DNA from: Promerops cafer
Taxonomy: Eukaryota > Chordata > Aves > Passeriformes > Nectariniidae
Length of the DNA: 64,000 bases
Direction of reading: 5' to 3'
Assembly (NCBI GenBank): GCA_013398275.1
Contig: VZSE01013368.1
Location: forward strand, 386,236 to 450,235
Position 1 is the first letter of the stretch; each line of letters starts with the position of its first letter. Below the pieces are notes generated by a model, which saw nothing but the letters and a program-made list of their open reading frames with translations, had not been told where the DNA came from and ran no database searches. Shown here piece by piece: positions 29,190 to 43,200 of this stretch. Both the position numbers and the translations under genes were made by a program.

Positions 29190-29640
29190 AGCTCCTCCAG
29201 CCTTATTTAGACCCTCGTTTCCCTCGGACTGGGGGAGCGCTGCTTCCTCAGCCTCCAGGGCTGCCACAGAACTCTGACTCATCCCCAAATCCTAATCCAC
29301 CCCAAGCAGTACTGTCGGGGCGCTGAAATGCTGATTTTCCTATTTCTGCACACAGTTTACATCCCGTTTGTTTGCATCTTTCAGCTCCCCTCTGTGAAGC
29401 TGCAGAGCTCCCTGTAAGCAGGGACCAGGGTTGTGCCCACAGGGTTGTGCAGGGACCAGGGACCAAGGGTTGTGCCCACAGCACGTGGCAAGCGGGCAAC
29501 TGAGCCCCCCTGAGGGGCTTCCCTTTGTCAGAGGACAAGGTCCACACGGCAGGGAGGGCAAACAGGGAGTGAACGTGGCTTCCTCACTGGGCTACAACGG
29601 GCATGTCCCACCTGGGAGGATAGTCAAGAGCACCTGCCCA
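29190..29640. other. GC-rich patch with a 39-bp tandem repeat
   Basis: About 450 bases rich in G and C inside AT-rich intron 5. AGGGTTGTGCCCACAG occurs at 29427-29442 and again at 29466-29481, with related GGGACCAGGG copies around it. Three open frames overlap here on opposite strands, so none is credible as a gene. I recognise no repeat family. Confidence 0.45.
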
Positions 29641-32600
29641 GCCACATACACAGAACCAAGAAAACTCAGTTCTATCATTTTTTCAGGTTGAATTAATTTA
29701 AGATTTTCTTAAATCCCACTGTTTACCTTTTGCATGCCCAAAGTAGCAACGAGGATGTTTGCTTACCTAAAGATATTTGAACACCTCCTGAAATACAGAT
29801 GACTAATTTTTTTAAAGTGTTCCCAACAGCAGAAATCTTAAAAACTAACTAAAGCCATGAACTGAATCATCACCATTTTCTGTTATACTCTTCTGGTATT
29901 TTTTTTTTTACTTGCTTAGGAGAAAGTTGGTATTTGCTTTCATACACATGCAAAACATCCCTGGAAACATACCCTTCATTCACAATTCTAGAAGGGATTT
30001 ATTGTCTAATAAGAGCATTTTCTACATCTGGCAAGTTGTTACATTCACTAACGTTGTGAATTAAAATCCAAATTCAATTCTACTATCTTTAATGACTGCA
30101 GTTAATGTTTTTCTCTAGGCTCACTAGCAACTTCATTATCATTAACATCAAGTCACTGGACTCCCTCACTGATGAAAGATGAAGCCACTGATTAAGCCGT
30201 TCATTATATCCATCAGCATTATACTTATGAGTAAAAATCCTATCCTATTAGTGATGAAAGGAAAGGAATACATATCAGAAACCTGGCATTAATGAACCCT
30301 ACTGTTAGTAAATCCACGTGTAGCTACAGTGCGGGACAAATAAAGCATCAAGATTAAAGCTTTGAGCTTTGACAATTACGTAAATAATGAGAGAGAAAAT
30401 AATTTTTAAAACCTTGAAGCAAAGAGTGTTTCAAAAAAATTCATCTTTGCCTCAAGGCTGCCCTTTGAATAACAGAAATATGGAGCACCATTACTGTAAT
30501 TCTCACATAAGAATTTTAATTTAATTTAGAAAATAAAAATTTTCATCATAAAATGAAGGTGTATACATGGTATTGCTTTCAATTAATTTTACTGAAAGCA
30601 AAATAAAGCCTTGTGATTTGGGAAATTGTGAATTAAATCTATATATTACTGGTTCTCCAAGTTAAGTATCTACCCACTTAGGGTAGATGAAATAAAAGCA
30701 ATTACTGGTAATCCTGAATGGAAAAAAAGAATGCTTTAGAAGTCCATCTCACCAAGCCATCCAAAGCAATAGAAATTACTATATGTTCTGAAATGGTTTT
30801 ATGAAACATATTCAGCTTTAACAAATCTGATTTATTTTGAAAACATGTTTGTTTTTGTAAAGTTGCTTTTACACTGGCAAGAAAGCCTCCAGGGAACGCT
30901 ATGTGCTGTGTGATTGCCTTTTGTTTGTGCACTGTGAATTTCCTTCCAACCCACTTCTCACCTAGAGCATTTGGTTGCCCTAACTCTCAGTCAGCAAGTG
31001 ACTTTAATTATCTGCTGAAAAGTGGCTGTGAGCTGTTGATTAAAGAAATGCCTCAAATTCCTGTGTGTGCACATAGCATCAATTATAACCTGCATTTATA
31101 AAATCAGGTATTTTAATTCTTCCTACAGCAGCACTGCTTTTAAATCTCTGCAATATGTAGGAATCAACAATTTTAAGAGACTAAAACATTACTTGAGATA
31201 CCTTAAAGGGGGTTTTGGTCCTAAAAAACTGAATTGCTCTAACTCTCTAAAAGGCACACTGGATAAAGAACTGTAGCACAGGCTTGAATCTCCACTTTCC
31301 ATCCTTGCCCTGTCTCCCATCACAGAAGATTTAATTGTTGCTATGCTGATCACTACTGCTATTTTTTTCACTGTGCTCTCATTCTGCAGCCACTGGGCTG
31401 TGATGGTAAAACAAGACTAAGTGTGCTGTTAGTAACAGGCCTGGGGAACTTAAGGGTGTGCAATGGACCACTCTGCTCTGGGAGTTACTGGAACTAGGAA
31501 GACAGGTAGGTGCCAAGAAAGAAACATCCTTCTGGTGCTTAGGCTGGGACTCACAGAGTCCTTTACTCATTTCCCTGGTAATGACTGAAGGCTCTCTACA
31601 GATCGATACAGGCAGAACCAGAGAAACCCTTTTATTTCATTTTTAAGCGAAAAATAACTTCAAGGGGAAAGGAACACACTCTATCTTTCCTCTCTCTTAT
31701 ATTCAATGACTATGGAACGAAAATTCCTGGAAAATTCTTACGCATCTAATTCATCTTTCTTATTAAAATAAGTAACGTGTTACATGCTTTCTGTCTTTGT
31801 TGAAGTAGGTTGGTGTTGATACTACCTGACAGTGAACTTTTTATGCTTTTAACTACACTTAGCAAGAATAGCAAAATAATAGAACAATCTGTCAGCAGTT
31901 CACTTTGGCTGCTCAATAGTTTAAACAGCAAATAAGCATTTCTGTGGGAACACAAAGGAACTTTTGAGTCACTTACGTGCAGAGATCACTCTTGATTTAG
32001 ATACAAGGCTCCACTTTTTAATGGAGCTTTTGAAGACAGACATTCCACCTCTTCCATTGATTTTCTGTACATAACCTTGAATAACTAAACCCAAGATTTC
32101 TGCATTTGTACATCCATTATTCACCTAGTACTTTAAATAGGGAATTGATCCTTTAGAAGAAAAAAAAATGCTACCTCATGTTAGTTTATATGTATATATC
32201 TGTATTTATATACATTGCATATCTTTACCTTTAACCAATTTAAAGGGTTTTGACTTTATATATACAGTTTCTTTTTTCCCACTAAGTATTTACAAATTCC
32301 TCTTATTTCCTTAAGGATATACTGAATTACAGGAATATATTGAAGAATTTGCACTCACTAAGAAATCAGAAGTCCCCCACCCTCAGACCTTTTGCCCCTG
32401 TCCTAATGATATACTTGAAAAAAAAAATCACTAATTCAGTTCATAGAAAAGAATAATAATAATTCCAATTTCTGTCTAGGAATAACCACTGCTAAGATGG
32501 ATTAGCTGTTACTGAAGATTGGAGAACTCCCACCTTATTGGCATTTAGATAGCTTTGATCAATATGCAAGGCTGAGAAGTTACTTTGATATGTTATTTTT

Positions 32601-35600
32601 TTTACATAATATTGTTTCTTCTTCATCCTAATAATCACTTGCCTTAATAAGAAAATTGCCTTATAACTGAAATGGGGCAAGGCAGCTGTAAGAAAATTGA
32701 AAAATGAGCAAGGAATAGGCTTAAATTTTAAATTTTTAAACTTTGCCTGTATTCATCTCATACTTACCAAAACCATCATATTTAATCAATAAAAGCTGGG
32801 ATGATTAATGATTTAAGAGTGCTGATCAGTGCTCTATTACTTTAGGCTTTACCTTGGAGACTTAGCATATGTGGCTTTCACACAGAGAAGGCAGCTATAT
32901 CAAATTTAGCCTCTTACCAAAATCAGATTTAAGTGTCAGTGATCTCAAGCAAATGTGCTCCACACATTCCACATCAATTTTAGATTTTGCTTTGTAAAAA
33001 AGTAGGTAATAGAATAATCTCATCATTTAAATTTGTAACCCCATTTCCAACAGAAAGCCTCACACAGCATCCTATCTCCTCTAGATCTTTAGGCCTCAAT
33101 TGTTCTGACCTCTCACCTGTGCTGTCAGGATTTACACTACAGGATAAGGAAAAATACCCAAACAAAAACTCCCTCAAAATCCCAACAATCCACTTTCAAA
33201 TCCATTTCAAATCCTACAAACCAAATGAAAACTCTGGCAGCTTGCAAAGATGAGAAAACAACTGCGGCATCCAAACCAGCATGACCTTGTTGTGCAACTT
33301 TTCCTAAAAACTCTGACCTGAGGGCTTCTCATTGAAGTGTTCCAGATCCTCAGGTCTCCTTGAGCTCTGTTGCTATTAATAACATGGGCAGCAGGGCTTA
33401 TTCTGATCTCTGGTTTGGGTTTTTTTGTGGCTTTTTTAGTTCTTCAAGGGAACGTCTGTTTCCTGTGACAAACATTTATTTTCATATTTGATACTCTACA
33501 GTTTTATAAGAAAAGACAAAAAATTCTCTGTCCTTGCTGGAGATTGAGACACATAACCAGGAATTTTTTCCTCATTGCAATCTCATTCTTATGTGCAAAT
33601 GCCCTTGATATTCAAAGTGTTTAGTTTTAGGCAGTCAACTTCCTATACAGTAAAAAATAAAAGGCACTAACTGAATGTTTCAGACAAAAGAAGGCTGGCT
33701 TGAGTGTTCCTGAAAATCACACTCTCTTAACTAGCTAAATTCCAAGTACTTCTGTTTTGTAAGAGAAAAGAAAAAAAAAGTCCAAAGTCAAAGACATAGA
33801 GAAAGGGGACCAAATCAGGAATTCATGCATATGTTACATAAATGCAATCAGGTGGAGTGCATGTAATCCCCTGGATTTCAATACACCTGCTCTGTTTTTC
33901 AAATCTTGTTGGTATTGAAAATCTCTTGATTACCTTAAATAATTTGCTTTTCTTAAAAATAAATACATAAATAATACTGGATTCCTTTAAAAAATGTTAT
34001 ATGTGAATACTGATAGGATAAAAAATATTTTTTAAGTAAATCTAGCAAAAATACAATATAATCTGTTAATTGTGTTCAAGCAGGCCAGACGGCATATAGC
34101 CTGTAATCTTCGAGGAGAGACAAATCAGATTAGTGTGCTCCCATACACTGCCTAATGCTATCAATTTCTGCTTGGAATCTGTAAGAAAGGCCAAAAATAA
34201 TAATGGAAAATTAATGTGTAACAGTCTATAGTATTATCTTATTATGCAGTTTGCACTAATGGGGCCAATCTGTGCATGGTGTGCTTTCTCTTGGGGGGTC
34301 ATTAGGTGCCTGAATCAAAAAACATGTGGAAGAGGAAAAGCTTTACAAAACCAGCTTTAAATAAAGAGGTAATTACATGCAAAGGGTATAATGTTGATAG
34401 TATTTATTGCTGCTAACCTGGAAATACAATTTACCTGAGCAGTTCTCCCACAGTACTACAGTTTCCTATGAGAAGCTATATTATATTTCACTTCTCTTAC
34501 TATGGGCAGCTTCTTCCTAATGTTCTATGCTCCTACCCAATCATTCTAGATTACAACAGCTTCAACTCATGCAGAGGGTTTGCCAGAGAAACGTTAATAC
34601 AGTATAAAAAGAAACTATAGCACAGATAAATGTCACCACAGGTCACAGAAGTGACCAAATTAATAGTAAATGTAGAATCAGAAATCTGTTTCCCAGTCTG
34701 GTGCTTTCCACACCAGCTGCTCTCCCTTACTGGGACACAAGTCTCATAAATGAGATTTCTTTAAGAGATACAAATTTTTTTGTCAACCTAATAACAACAA
34801 CCAGTGACCTGACCTATAAAAAGAAATGAACCTTGTTCTACACCTTAGAGCAGCACTCCTTAAATGGGAATTTTCATCAGGTGGAGTCTCCAGGGCCTGG
34901 TGCCAGTGTGCACCACTTGGAAGTGGGTTACACACCTGAGATACTTAACATTTCCTGCTCCTTTTCCTTGTAACAGTTGTACTCATATATCCATTAGCAT
35001 TTAGTCACCAGTTTTAATCCCTACAGTACAGAAATATAGCTGAAGGAATACCATTCATAAGAGTATGGCATGATGTCACCAGGTTGGCTTTTAATCCCTG
35101 AACCACACAGGAGTGAGCTGCAAAGGCTCTGCTCAACACCTAGGAAACAGTGTTGAGTGATGGGCTGTGCTTAGACACCCTGGAAACTGAAAAAAAAAAG
35201 AAAAAATCAAGGGAAAAGTGCACACAATGTCTGAGACACTAAGCCTTGCTTCTGACATTATGGTATTAGCTCCTCCAGCCCAGATGACTGATCATTCCAA
35301 AGATTACTGTGGAATTAAGAAATTTTCTCTGAGAGAATCTAGAGATATAAATACTTATAACACATAAGAGGTTTTTTCCCCTGCGATAAAAGAAGATGAC
35401 TGAAGACACACAGTCCTTCAAATCATGATTATACCTAACCTGAAACCATTCTCATTTTGAATGAATGACCATGATTAAAGCCTCTTATGATTCAAATATA
35501 TTTATATGAAGACAGGTACTCATGGGCAAGCACTAAGACCCATGATCAATTGTTCAGAATATAGAGTTGCTGCCTGGATATAAAATGTACATTCCATAGA

Positions 35601-36644
35601 CACAGAATATGAGGATTTGAGGAAATTTCCAGTTTCACCAGCAGAATAAACAAGACAGAATATATATTAAATGTTGATAGTGCAAAAGAACAAAATTAAC
35701 ATACTGAGAATTATGAGGATTTTAACAGTGCAATTCAGGCTAGAGAGAGATTTAGCATCCCTAAATTCACAATCCTAATCTTGAGACTCAGACTAGACAC
35801 CTGGACTCCAAATGCAGAAACTGGAAAGAATCAACCTCCAGAAGGGTACATCCCCTTGTAAGCCAGGTTTAACGACCTGATTTCGGGGGGATACAACTTT
35901 CCATTGGCAATACAGGTAGACCCAACAATTTATTTAGCTAGATCATTATCCTTAGATGATCTAAACATTAACTCATCAGAGAAATGCTACTCTAAGGCTG
36001 GTTTTTTATTTCTCTTAGCATTTAGAAAAGCACAGCAGTATTACAAAACACAAGGACATTCTCCTGAACCGAAGGATGGAAGTGCTTTTAATATTGGTTT
36101 CATAGGGGAAAAAAAGAAAAAAAAAAATTATGCAGACACAGCCAAGCCACAGTCATTAAACAATATGTTCAATTTGCCTGCGAACTGTGCCATCTTTATA
36201 TCTGCTATAAGCTGTGAACATTAATAGTCTCAAGAACTGTAAAGCATCACAGATACACGGAGTGTGCTGCTGGCACATACCTGAACAACACTGAAAGGAC
36301 TAGTACCCTCCAGCATCTCTCTTCTCCAGCCTATATGAAGAATAAAACATGGGGGCTCTAAGGCCCAGCAGTAGATCCCTCTAGCTGAAATCTGTTGCCC
36401 TTAATTCACATACTTGCATTTTGACACAGCCCACAGTCAGGCAATCACACGGCATTTTACCCACACAACTCTCCCTATCACACATAACAAGCCAACAGAG
36501 ACTTCTTGTTCTCTCAGATACAGAAAATATTTCAACAGCTAAAAGTAATTGTGTACATGGGTATCTTTTGTGGCAACCCTGTGCTTTCCTGTTACAGAAT
36601 CTACAAAACCAGGCATTGATTTCTGTGACACAATTACGAGTCTT

Positions 36645-36675
36645 AAAAAAAAAAAAAGAGAGAGAGAAAAGGAAG
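36645..36675 (+). repeat. Poly(A) followed by GA repeat
   Basis: Thirteen A, then a short GA dinucleotide stretch and a purine run. A second A-rich stretch lies near 36110-36127. Confidence 0.8.
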
Positions 36676-36929
36676 AATATGTGGAAGAGGTATAATATTC
36701 AGTGTCATACATCTTTCAGTGTACCAGAAAATCACAACAAATGTGATCTGAATACATATATAGTAATAACTTTCATCCTTATTTAAAAGGACTGGTCTTC
36801 CACAGCAATGTATTAGACAGGATTTCCTCAGACCGCCTGTAATCGATCTAAAATCATTATTAAATGAAAAACCTAGCTTTTAAAAAGTGGCTGGGATCTA
36901 TTTAGACAGCTCTCTAAGTAGCCAGAATC

Positions 36930-37215
36930 CAGTGTGCCTGATCGTTTGTGAAGAGCTGAGCCCTTCCAAGCCCTCACTCTAACAGCACGAGGAGTGATGG
37001 CAACTTCCCCTCTTGGGCGCTGACCTTTCCCTGGTGCTGGAGTGCTCAGAAGTGACAGGGCTGCCGTGGCTCCCCAGAGAGCACTGAGGTGGCAGGGACA
37101 AGCCATCCCTCCCCAGCGCTTCGCACCTGGTCCCCCCAGAGCCCTGCCAGGAGATGCCTCCTCACCTCAGGCACAAAGAGCAGCAGCTGCAAAGGGCCCG
37201 TCACAGGGTTCAGCA
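36930..37215. other. GC-rich patch of unknown origin
   Basis: A third local GC-rich stretch in intron 5, with open frames on both strands at 36873-37106, 37042-37236 and 37089-37277. No protein family or repeat was recognised and there is no flanking poly(A). Confidence 0.35.
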
Positions 37216-40200
37216 CAAGTTTACCTCTTGAGTTAAAAAATGGTAAAGAGCCTTCTGCTCTCTGTCACAGTGTTTGATTAATGTAAGTATGTAACTAATA
37301 TTAATATTAATGTAATGTGTAAGTATCGCCACTGACATAAAGGATAGGAGAAAACATTTTAACTGTATCACGTGGGATTTTGACAAAACCAGCTGGTTTG
37401 TTAGTGATAACAAACAAACAGCCCATCACATTAAAAATCACGTCCATCAAAAAATACTTGAATTAAAAACCCTTCCATAACACAAAAAAACCACTTCCAC
37501 ATAGGATCAATATGAATTCTGGAACCACACTGCAACTCAAAATTTCCTTCTTCATTTCTATAAAACCAAGCAGCACAGTAATAAAACCCGTAGTTTATAA
37601 ATTGCAGCACATTGAAATAATTCAGGATTTTTCTTCATTATAAACAGAGCTTTTTCAATACCAGTTCCACTGGAAAAGATCTTCACTTGATTATTCCAGT
37701 ATGAAATTATTTCTGTCAGAGCTTTCTCTGAACAAAGTTTTGTCTTTCACTTGTATTTCTGTCTGATCTTTTTCCTGGGTACACATGCTAATGCCCAGAG
37801 CAGAACAGAAGTCAGTAACAACACAGATTTCCATAGAGCAGGTTACCAGTCTTCATCATGTTTCAAACTAGATGCATCATTTCTCTTTTTCATAAATGTA
37901 TGGAGAAAAAAAAAAGCATTTTGGTTCTGACAGTAAGATTTTTCTGAATAAACTTGTTCTTTGTATTGTTCTACAAAGATGGCAACTTTCATTATCCTAA
38001 TAAATTAACAAGAAAAGACATCTCTGTTGCAATCATGTTACATAAACATCTCACCGACAGAGATATATCATTAGATTATATTTTAAGCTCCCATATGTCA
38101 CTAGAATTCATGCTGAAACCACCTTACAATGCAATCTTTATGACAGATTTCTGTGGATTAACCAGCTTCCAGTTTTCTCTGACATTTTGTTAAAACTTTA
38201 ATACTCTAAGCACTGTCGTTTGACATGCTTTCTGCCACTACTTTTGCCAAGCACAAGCATATGCTACAACACAGCACAGGCTGCTCTTTGACTTATGTCT
38301 TTTACAAGAAAAATATTTTGCACTGACACTGCATATTGTTTTAAAAGTATTTAGCTAAAAAATACTTTATTTTATACATGTGGGACTTTGCTTCCACAAG
38401 TTTTGTTACTTTTATTACCATCTGTTTAGACAGAGCATGTTAATTGTATGAAACTCACTGACTCTGAAAGTGCCATCACTACCTTTCCCTATCATAGGGG
38501 AAACCTGCTAAGGTTAATCACAGCAAAGAGCTTCTTTAACCGAGGAGCACTGCAGAATACAACACACATAACATGATGGTGAAGACAGAAAACAGACAGG
38601 CTCTTTCCCCTTTATGGCACAAAGCATAGATCACACATTTTACAGGCATGCTGTCAGGGCAGCTCCCTGGTATATCCATATTGGAATAAAATGTATTCTC
38701 CCTTCCTGCTGAAGGCTGAATTTTTTTTCTTGAAAAATCTTAGGTTAATAAAGATGACTTCCAGATTTGAAACTACAGATAATGAGAAGTTGCAGGGCAC
38801 AAAGTATCTAAAACTAGATTTCTGTTTCATTCCTACATGTTCATCTGAAAATTCCTGGAAATACTTGCTGCAATACATGATCTTCAAATAATGCAGCATG
38901 TCATTCCCTCCCTTGCTGAGCCAGCTCTGTAAAGAAAAGTGGAACCACATCATCACCATTTCTTCTTCACGCTGGTCTCCTTTTAGGTATTGGGACCTGA
39001 TACCCAAAAGAATGATTCCTATTAAGCAGAAATATCTGAGGAAACTTAAAAAGAAGGTGAACATCCCCACTTAATTTCCAGAACGTTGGAAGCAAAATTA
39101 ACATAAATACATTAGTTCTTAAACAGCAACCCAGAATAGTGCCAATTTCATGAACACCTAAAAGCCAGGAATACTGACAAACTGAAATTGCTCAAAACCC
39201 AGCAATGCCACTGTAAGATCCTGAGGACATTTTAAATAATATTGCCCATTCTTATGGGCTTTTTCTTTCACTGTTATAAGCAACAGAAACAGAGAAAACA
39301 CACACAGTACTGATGCAGAGTAGTAATTTCCCTCTCAGAAAAAAACCAAAAAAGCCCAACCACCAAAACCTCTACTATTCATTCTCTTTTAAACTATTTT
39401 CATAGCACAGAAATTACACACACAAGGTAATAGAGAGGATAACTACTTCCCATAGCTATTCCAGAGGAAAATCTGAGACAAATTTACAAAGTTGTAGCCT
39501 TTTATAAAGCTCAGCCTGTCCTGTGCCTGCAAATATTGAAAGATAAACATGTCTATGCATACTCAAATACTACTCAGCATGTACAGCACAGTACTTGCTA
39601 TTTGCTGGTGCTTGTATGCACCTGAAAAGGGAGTGTACATCATCATAAGGAGAAAGTGTAGACAACCTTCTACTAAAAAATAAATCAAAACAACCTTTAT
39701 GATCTTGATTATACTCAGAGACACCCGTTCCAGCTCTGCTTCAGACTGGTAGGAAGAAAATGCAAATATAGTCTTTGAGTAAGACATGTTGAGTTCTTCA
39801 TCTGTTTATCAAGCCCTACTTTTGGGTTTTAATCAGTTGTTTTCTACAATGATAATTTCATGCTGGTGTATCGATCATTCATGCAAAATCTATTTATCAG
39901 CAAGGTTAGGGGCAATTCTACCTCCACAGTTCCTGTTAAATGGTTTTCTGCTTGTCTTGAGAGCCCTCCTGGTGCGGACCACAATGGATGAAAGTCCATC
40001 CCTGCATCTCACTGTGGTTATCTTTGTACTTCCCATTCCCACCACCTCCACTTTGAACTTTCACTGCTGCAATTTCAGATCTTCACTTCTTGTCCTAACC
40101 AACATGATAGAGAACAGATTATCTTCTTCCACTGCAGTACATTTTGTATATTATGAGACTCACACGTCTCTTCCTTAAATTCCCCTTTACCAGAACAACT

Positions 40201-43200
40201 CTTTCTTCTAAGTCATGTTTTCTAGGACTTGAGTTAACTTTCTTGCTATGCCTTGGATGTTCTCTGATACAAATCTTCCTTGAGGTGCAGATCTCAGAAG
40301 GACATAGCCTGACCACCATGTATTGCCACTACAGGACCGAACAGAAAAATTCAGTTATTTTACAAATAGCACTTCCATTTATAGACCCTGATGTCAGCCT
40401 TACTACTGCTGCCAAGGAATCAGTGTCACATCATGACCCATGATATCTCCCCAAGGTTGGGTTTTTTATTTTGTTTTGATTCCCACACCCCTGCCCTGGG
40501 CTGCCATTTACACCTAGTTATTTCCCAGTTCTGAGATGCCAGTATTAGATGTAAAATTGGGAATTTGACTTTTTTCAGGCCACCTCTCTAGCGAGAGACA
40601 TGAAAACCTAACTCTATTCTTTCAACCTGCACAAATATGTTGAAAGTTCATAATCTTCAGATCATTAAATGAAAACAGCGAAGGGGGACTTGATAAAAAA
40701 AAGTTCCCTTCCTGTAAACTCAATAATCATGTTCATTTTATTTTCCAAATGTGGTTTTCTCTAATCTGTGTTTCCCCGCCTTGTTTATAAGATTGTCATT
40801 CAATACAACATCAGGAACCTTATTAATGTCAAAATATAGGACATCTACTGCCTCCAGCAAACAACTCTGTTGTTCAGAAATCATCCAGGCACCACCACAT
40901 GGGATCCACTCATGAACAGAAGTGTTAGGTTCAAAATGGAAAAGCAGTCACAAAAATAGGAGATATTTGCATTGGCAGGGGGGAGATATAGACAGCTGAC
41001 CATTTTTGCAGACTAGGGGTTTAAAAATACTATTTGGGCAAATAATTCTGTTGCTCATTTAAAATCATTAACATTTCCAGCTCTTAGTGTGACCGCCCAG
41101 AGGCGATTTTCCTCTGGAGACTGTGCCTCTAACAGTGCCATTGTACTGGCAGCAGTCTCAAGGGCTCCTCAGCTGGCACAGGGGGTGCAAGGTCTCACTG
41201 TGCTGCCAGCTTTGCAAACCCTCTGGTGCATGTTTTATTAAAGGAGGTTTAGAAAGGAGAGCAATCCCGTACTGATGATTGAAACACAAGAACTCAGAAA
41301 ACAAATACCATGTTCAGCATGGAACCATCAGCAGTGAGATGGAGCTATGGGGACACTCCCCATAACGTGGCAGAGCACACACTCCAGCTGCATCGACTCC
41401 TGACACTGGTGCCACAGCCCAGGACAGACTGTTAAAGGCAGTAAGGAAAAATCCACAAATAACATTTCTGAGTGAGGCATGTTCCTACTCCACTGAACAG
41501 AGCATGGAGGCAAAGACATGCGTGCATTTACTCCTACAAAGGCAAGTGGTGACAGCAAACACAGAAAAAGGCAATGAAAATCAAAAACCCAAAGAGCTCA
41601 GAACTGCTCTCATAGCCATAAAGGTTACTTGCCAATTTTCTGTGGGCTGACATCCTGTTAAGAAAATACTCAAGAAAAAATTTCCGGTTTGGTCATATGT
41701 ATGGACATACTTCACAGGACATTCAACGTGTCTGGAGTTATGGCACAAATCACAGGGAATTCGAGTAATCAGCATGTCTTGAAATAACATGGGAACATGA
41801 AAGGAGTCACCTGGGTTTATAATAGATGGGTAACATCTGCACAGCTGGTGCTGGGCTCTCCTCCTGACATTGTGGGGTGACCAAATTGTTGGGCTGAATG
41901 TGGACTTCGTGGAACTTTGAAAAAATTCTGATAATTTAGGGATAGGTGGAATTTTACAGATATGTGCAAGACTTTTTTTTTGCTCAAGAGGCCTGTGATA
42001 ACCTTACCTTCTTTTATATATGAGAAAAAAACTGGTCATCAGTGTTCCCCCTCTTTTGTGCACTGAACATTAGTAAGCAAGAATAGATATTCTCAGAAAT
42101 TTTTATATTTCACTCTAAAAACCTGAAAACTCAAATCATCAACATCAAGCACACAGCAAGTGAACTGGCTGGGTTCCTTTTTAGGAAGATTAGAGCCCTT
42201 CATGTTCAGAAAAGAGAATATTGAGACAGGCACCAACTCCAACAGATCACCTTTTCTCTCTTAAAATACCCTGGAAGTTACAGAACTTTTTCATTCTTTA
42301 CTATCATCATTTTTCAGAGAAGTCATACAGAGCATACAGACAGGTAAAAAATAGATATGGAATGAATAACCCTGTGCCCTAGATGAAATATTCAACCATT
42401 AGCAAGATTTATGAAAGCACAAGTGTGTGCATTCCATAAGCCAGCATGTCTACTCTTACAAAACAAATTTCTGTGATATCTAACTGATCATACACTTCCC
42501 AAGGCCTTTTTGCACTAGTTTGAACAACTTAAAATGCAAAAATATGTAATTTAGCTGCAGATACATGGTAAAGAACACTCAATAATTTCCTCATAAAAAC
42601 TGTTATAACTAAAGAGAACTTCTATTCAAATGTGTTTAACTAAATTGTAACATTTATTCTGAAAATGAGACCAATTTTAAAAAATACTACTTATTTTTGC
42701 ATTTCTTGCCTTAATTGTAATGCTGTATGGTCAAACATTGTTGTATTGATAGATTGAGAGCTGTCAGTCAAGAAGGATTTCATGCTGCATACGCTGAGGC
42801 ACTGATGCCAAATTCAGGAGACAGTCACAGGATCCCCTTGAGACAACACAAAGCACCAAACCCTGCCTTGTTCAGATGGCAGCTGGAGCAGACTGACCTC
42901 ACACCTTTGACACCTATGAGTAGCCATCAAGGGCAAATTCTTGTCTGAACAGTAGAAGTCTCATTTAGCCACTCTGTCACATAGATGACAGCGGAAGGCT
43001 TCCATGGGTAAAACTCCATGCACGGATGATATGTCCCCAAAAATCTGGAATACAAACCCATTTGTTAAAGACTCTGGGTATCACCTCACACCGACAGTAA
43101 CAGGTATTATGAGAGACCAGCAAGACTCAGCTCAAAGGAGGTACAACACACTTCAGACTGCATGTTCCAGTTGCCGCAAAGATGACTTGAGATGGGAACC

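Noticed and set aside
29248..29691. Overlapping frames on both strands in the GC-rich patch
   Set aside because: GC-rich sequence has few stop codons; the frames contradict each other and include a tandem repeat.
38654..39070. 138-codon minus-strand frame with a hydrophobic start
   Set aside because: It matches no family I know. The hydrophobic start comes from AT-rich codons and the frame is not supported by neighbouring exons.
39786..40178. 130-codon plus-strand frame
   Set aside because: Leu/Ser-rich with no motif, overlapped by open frames on both strands, and no sign of a gene.
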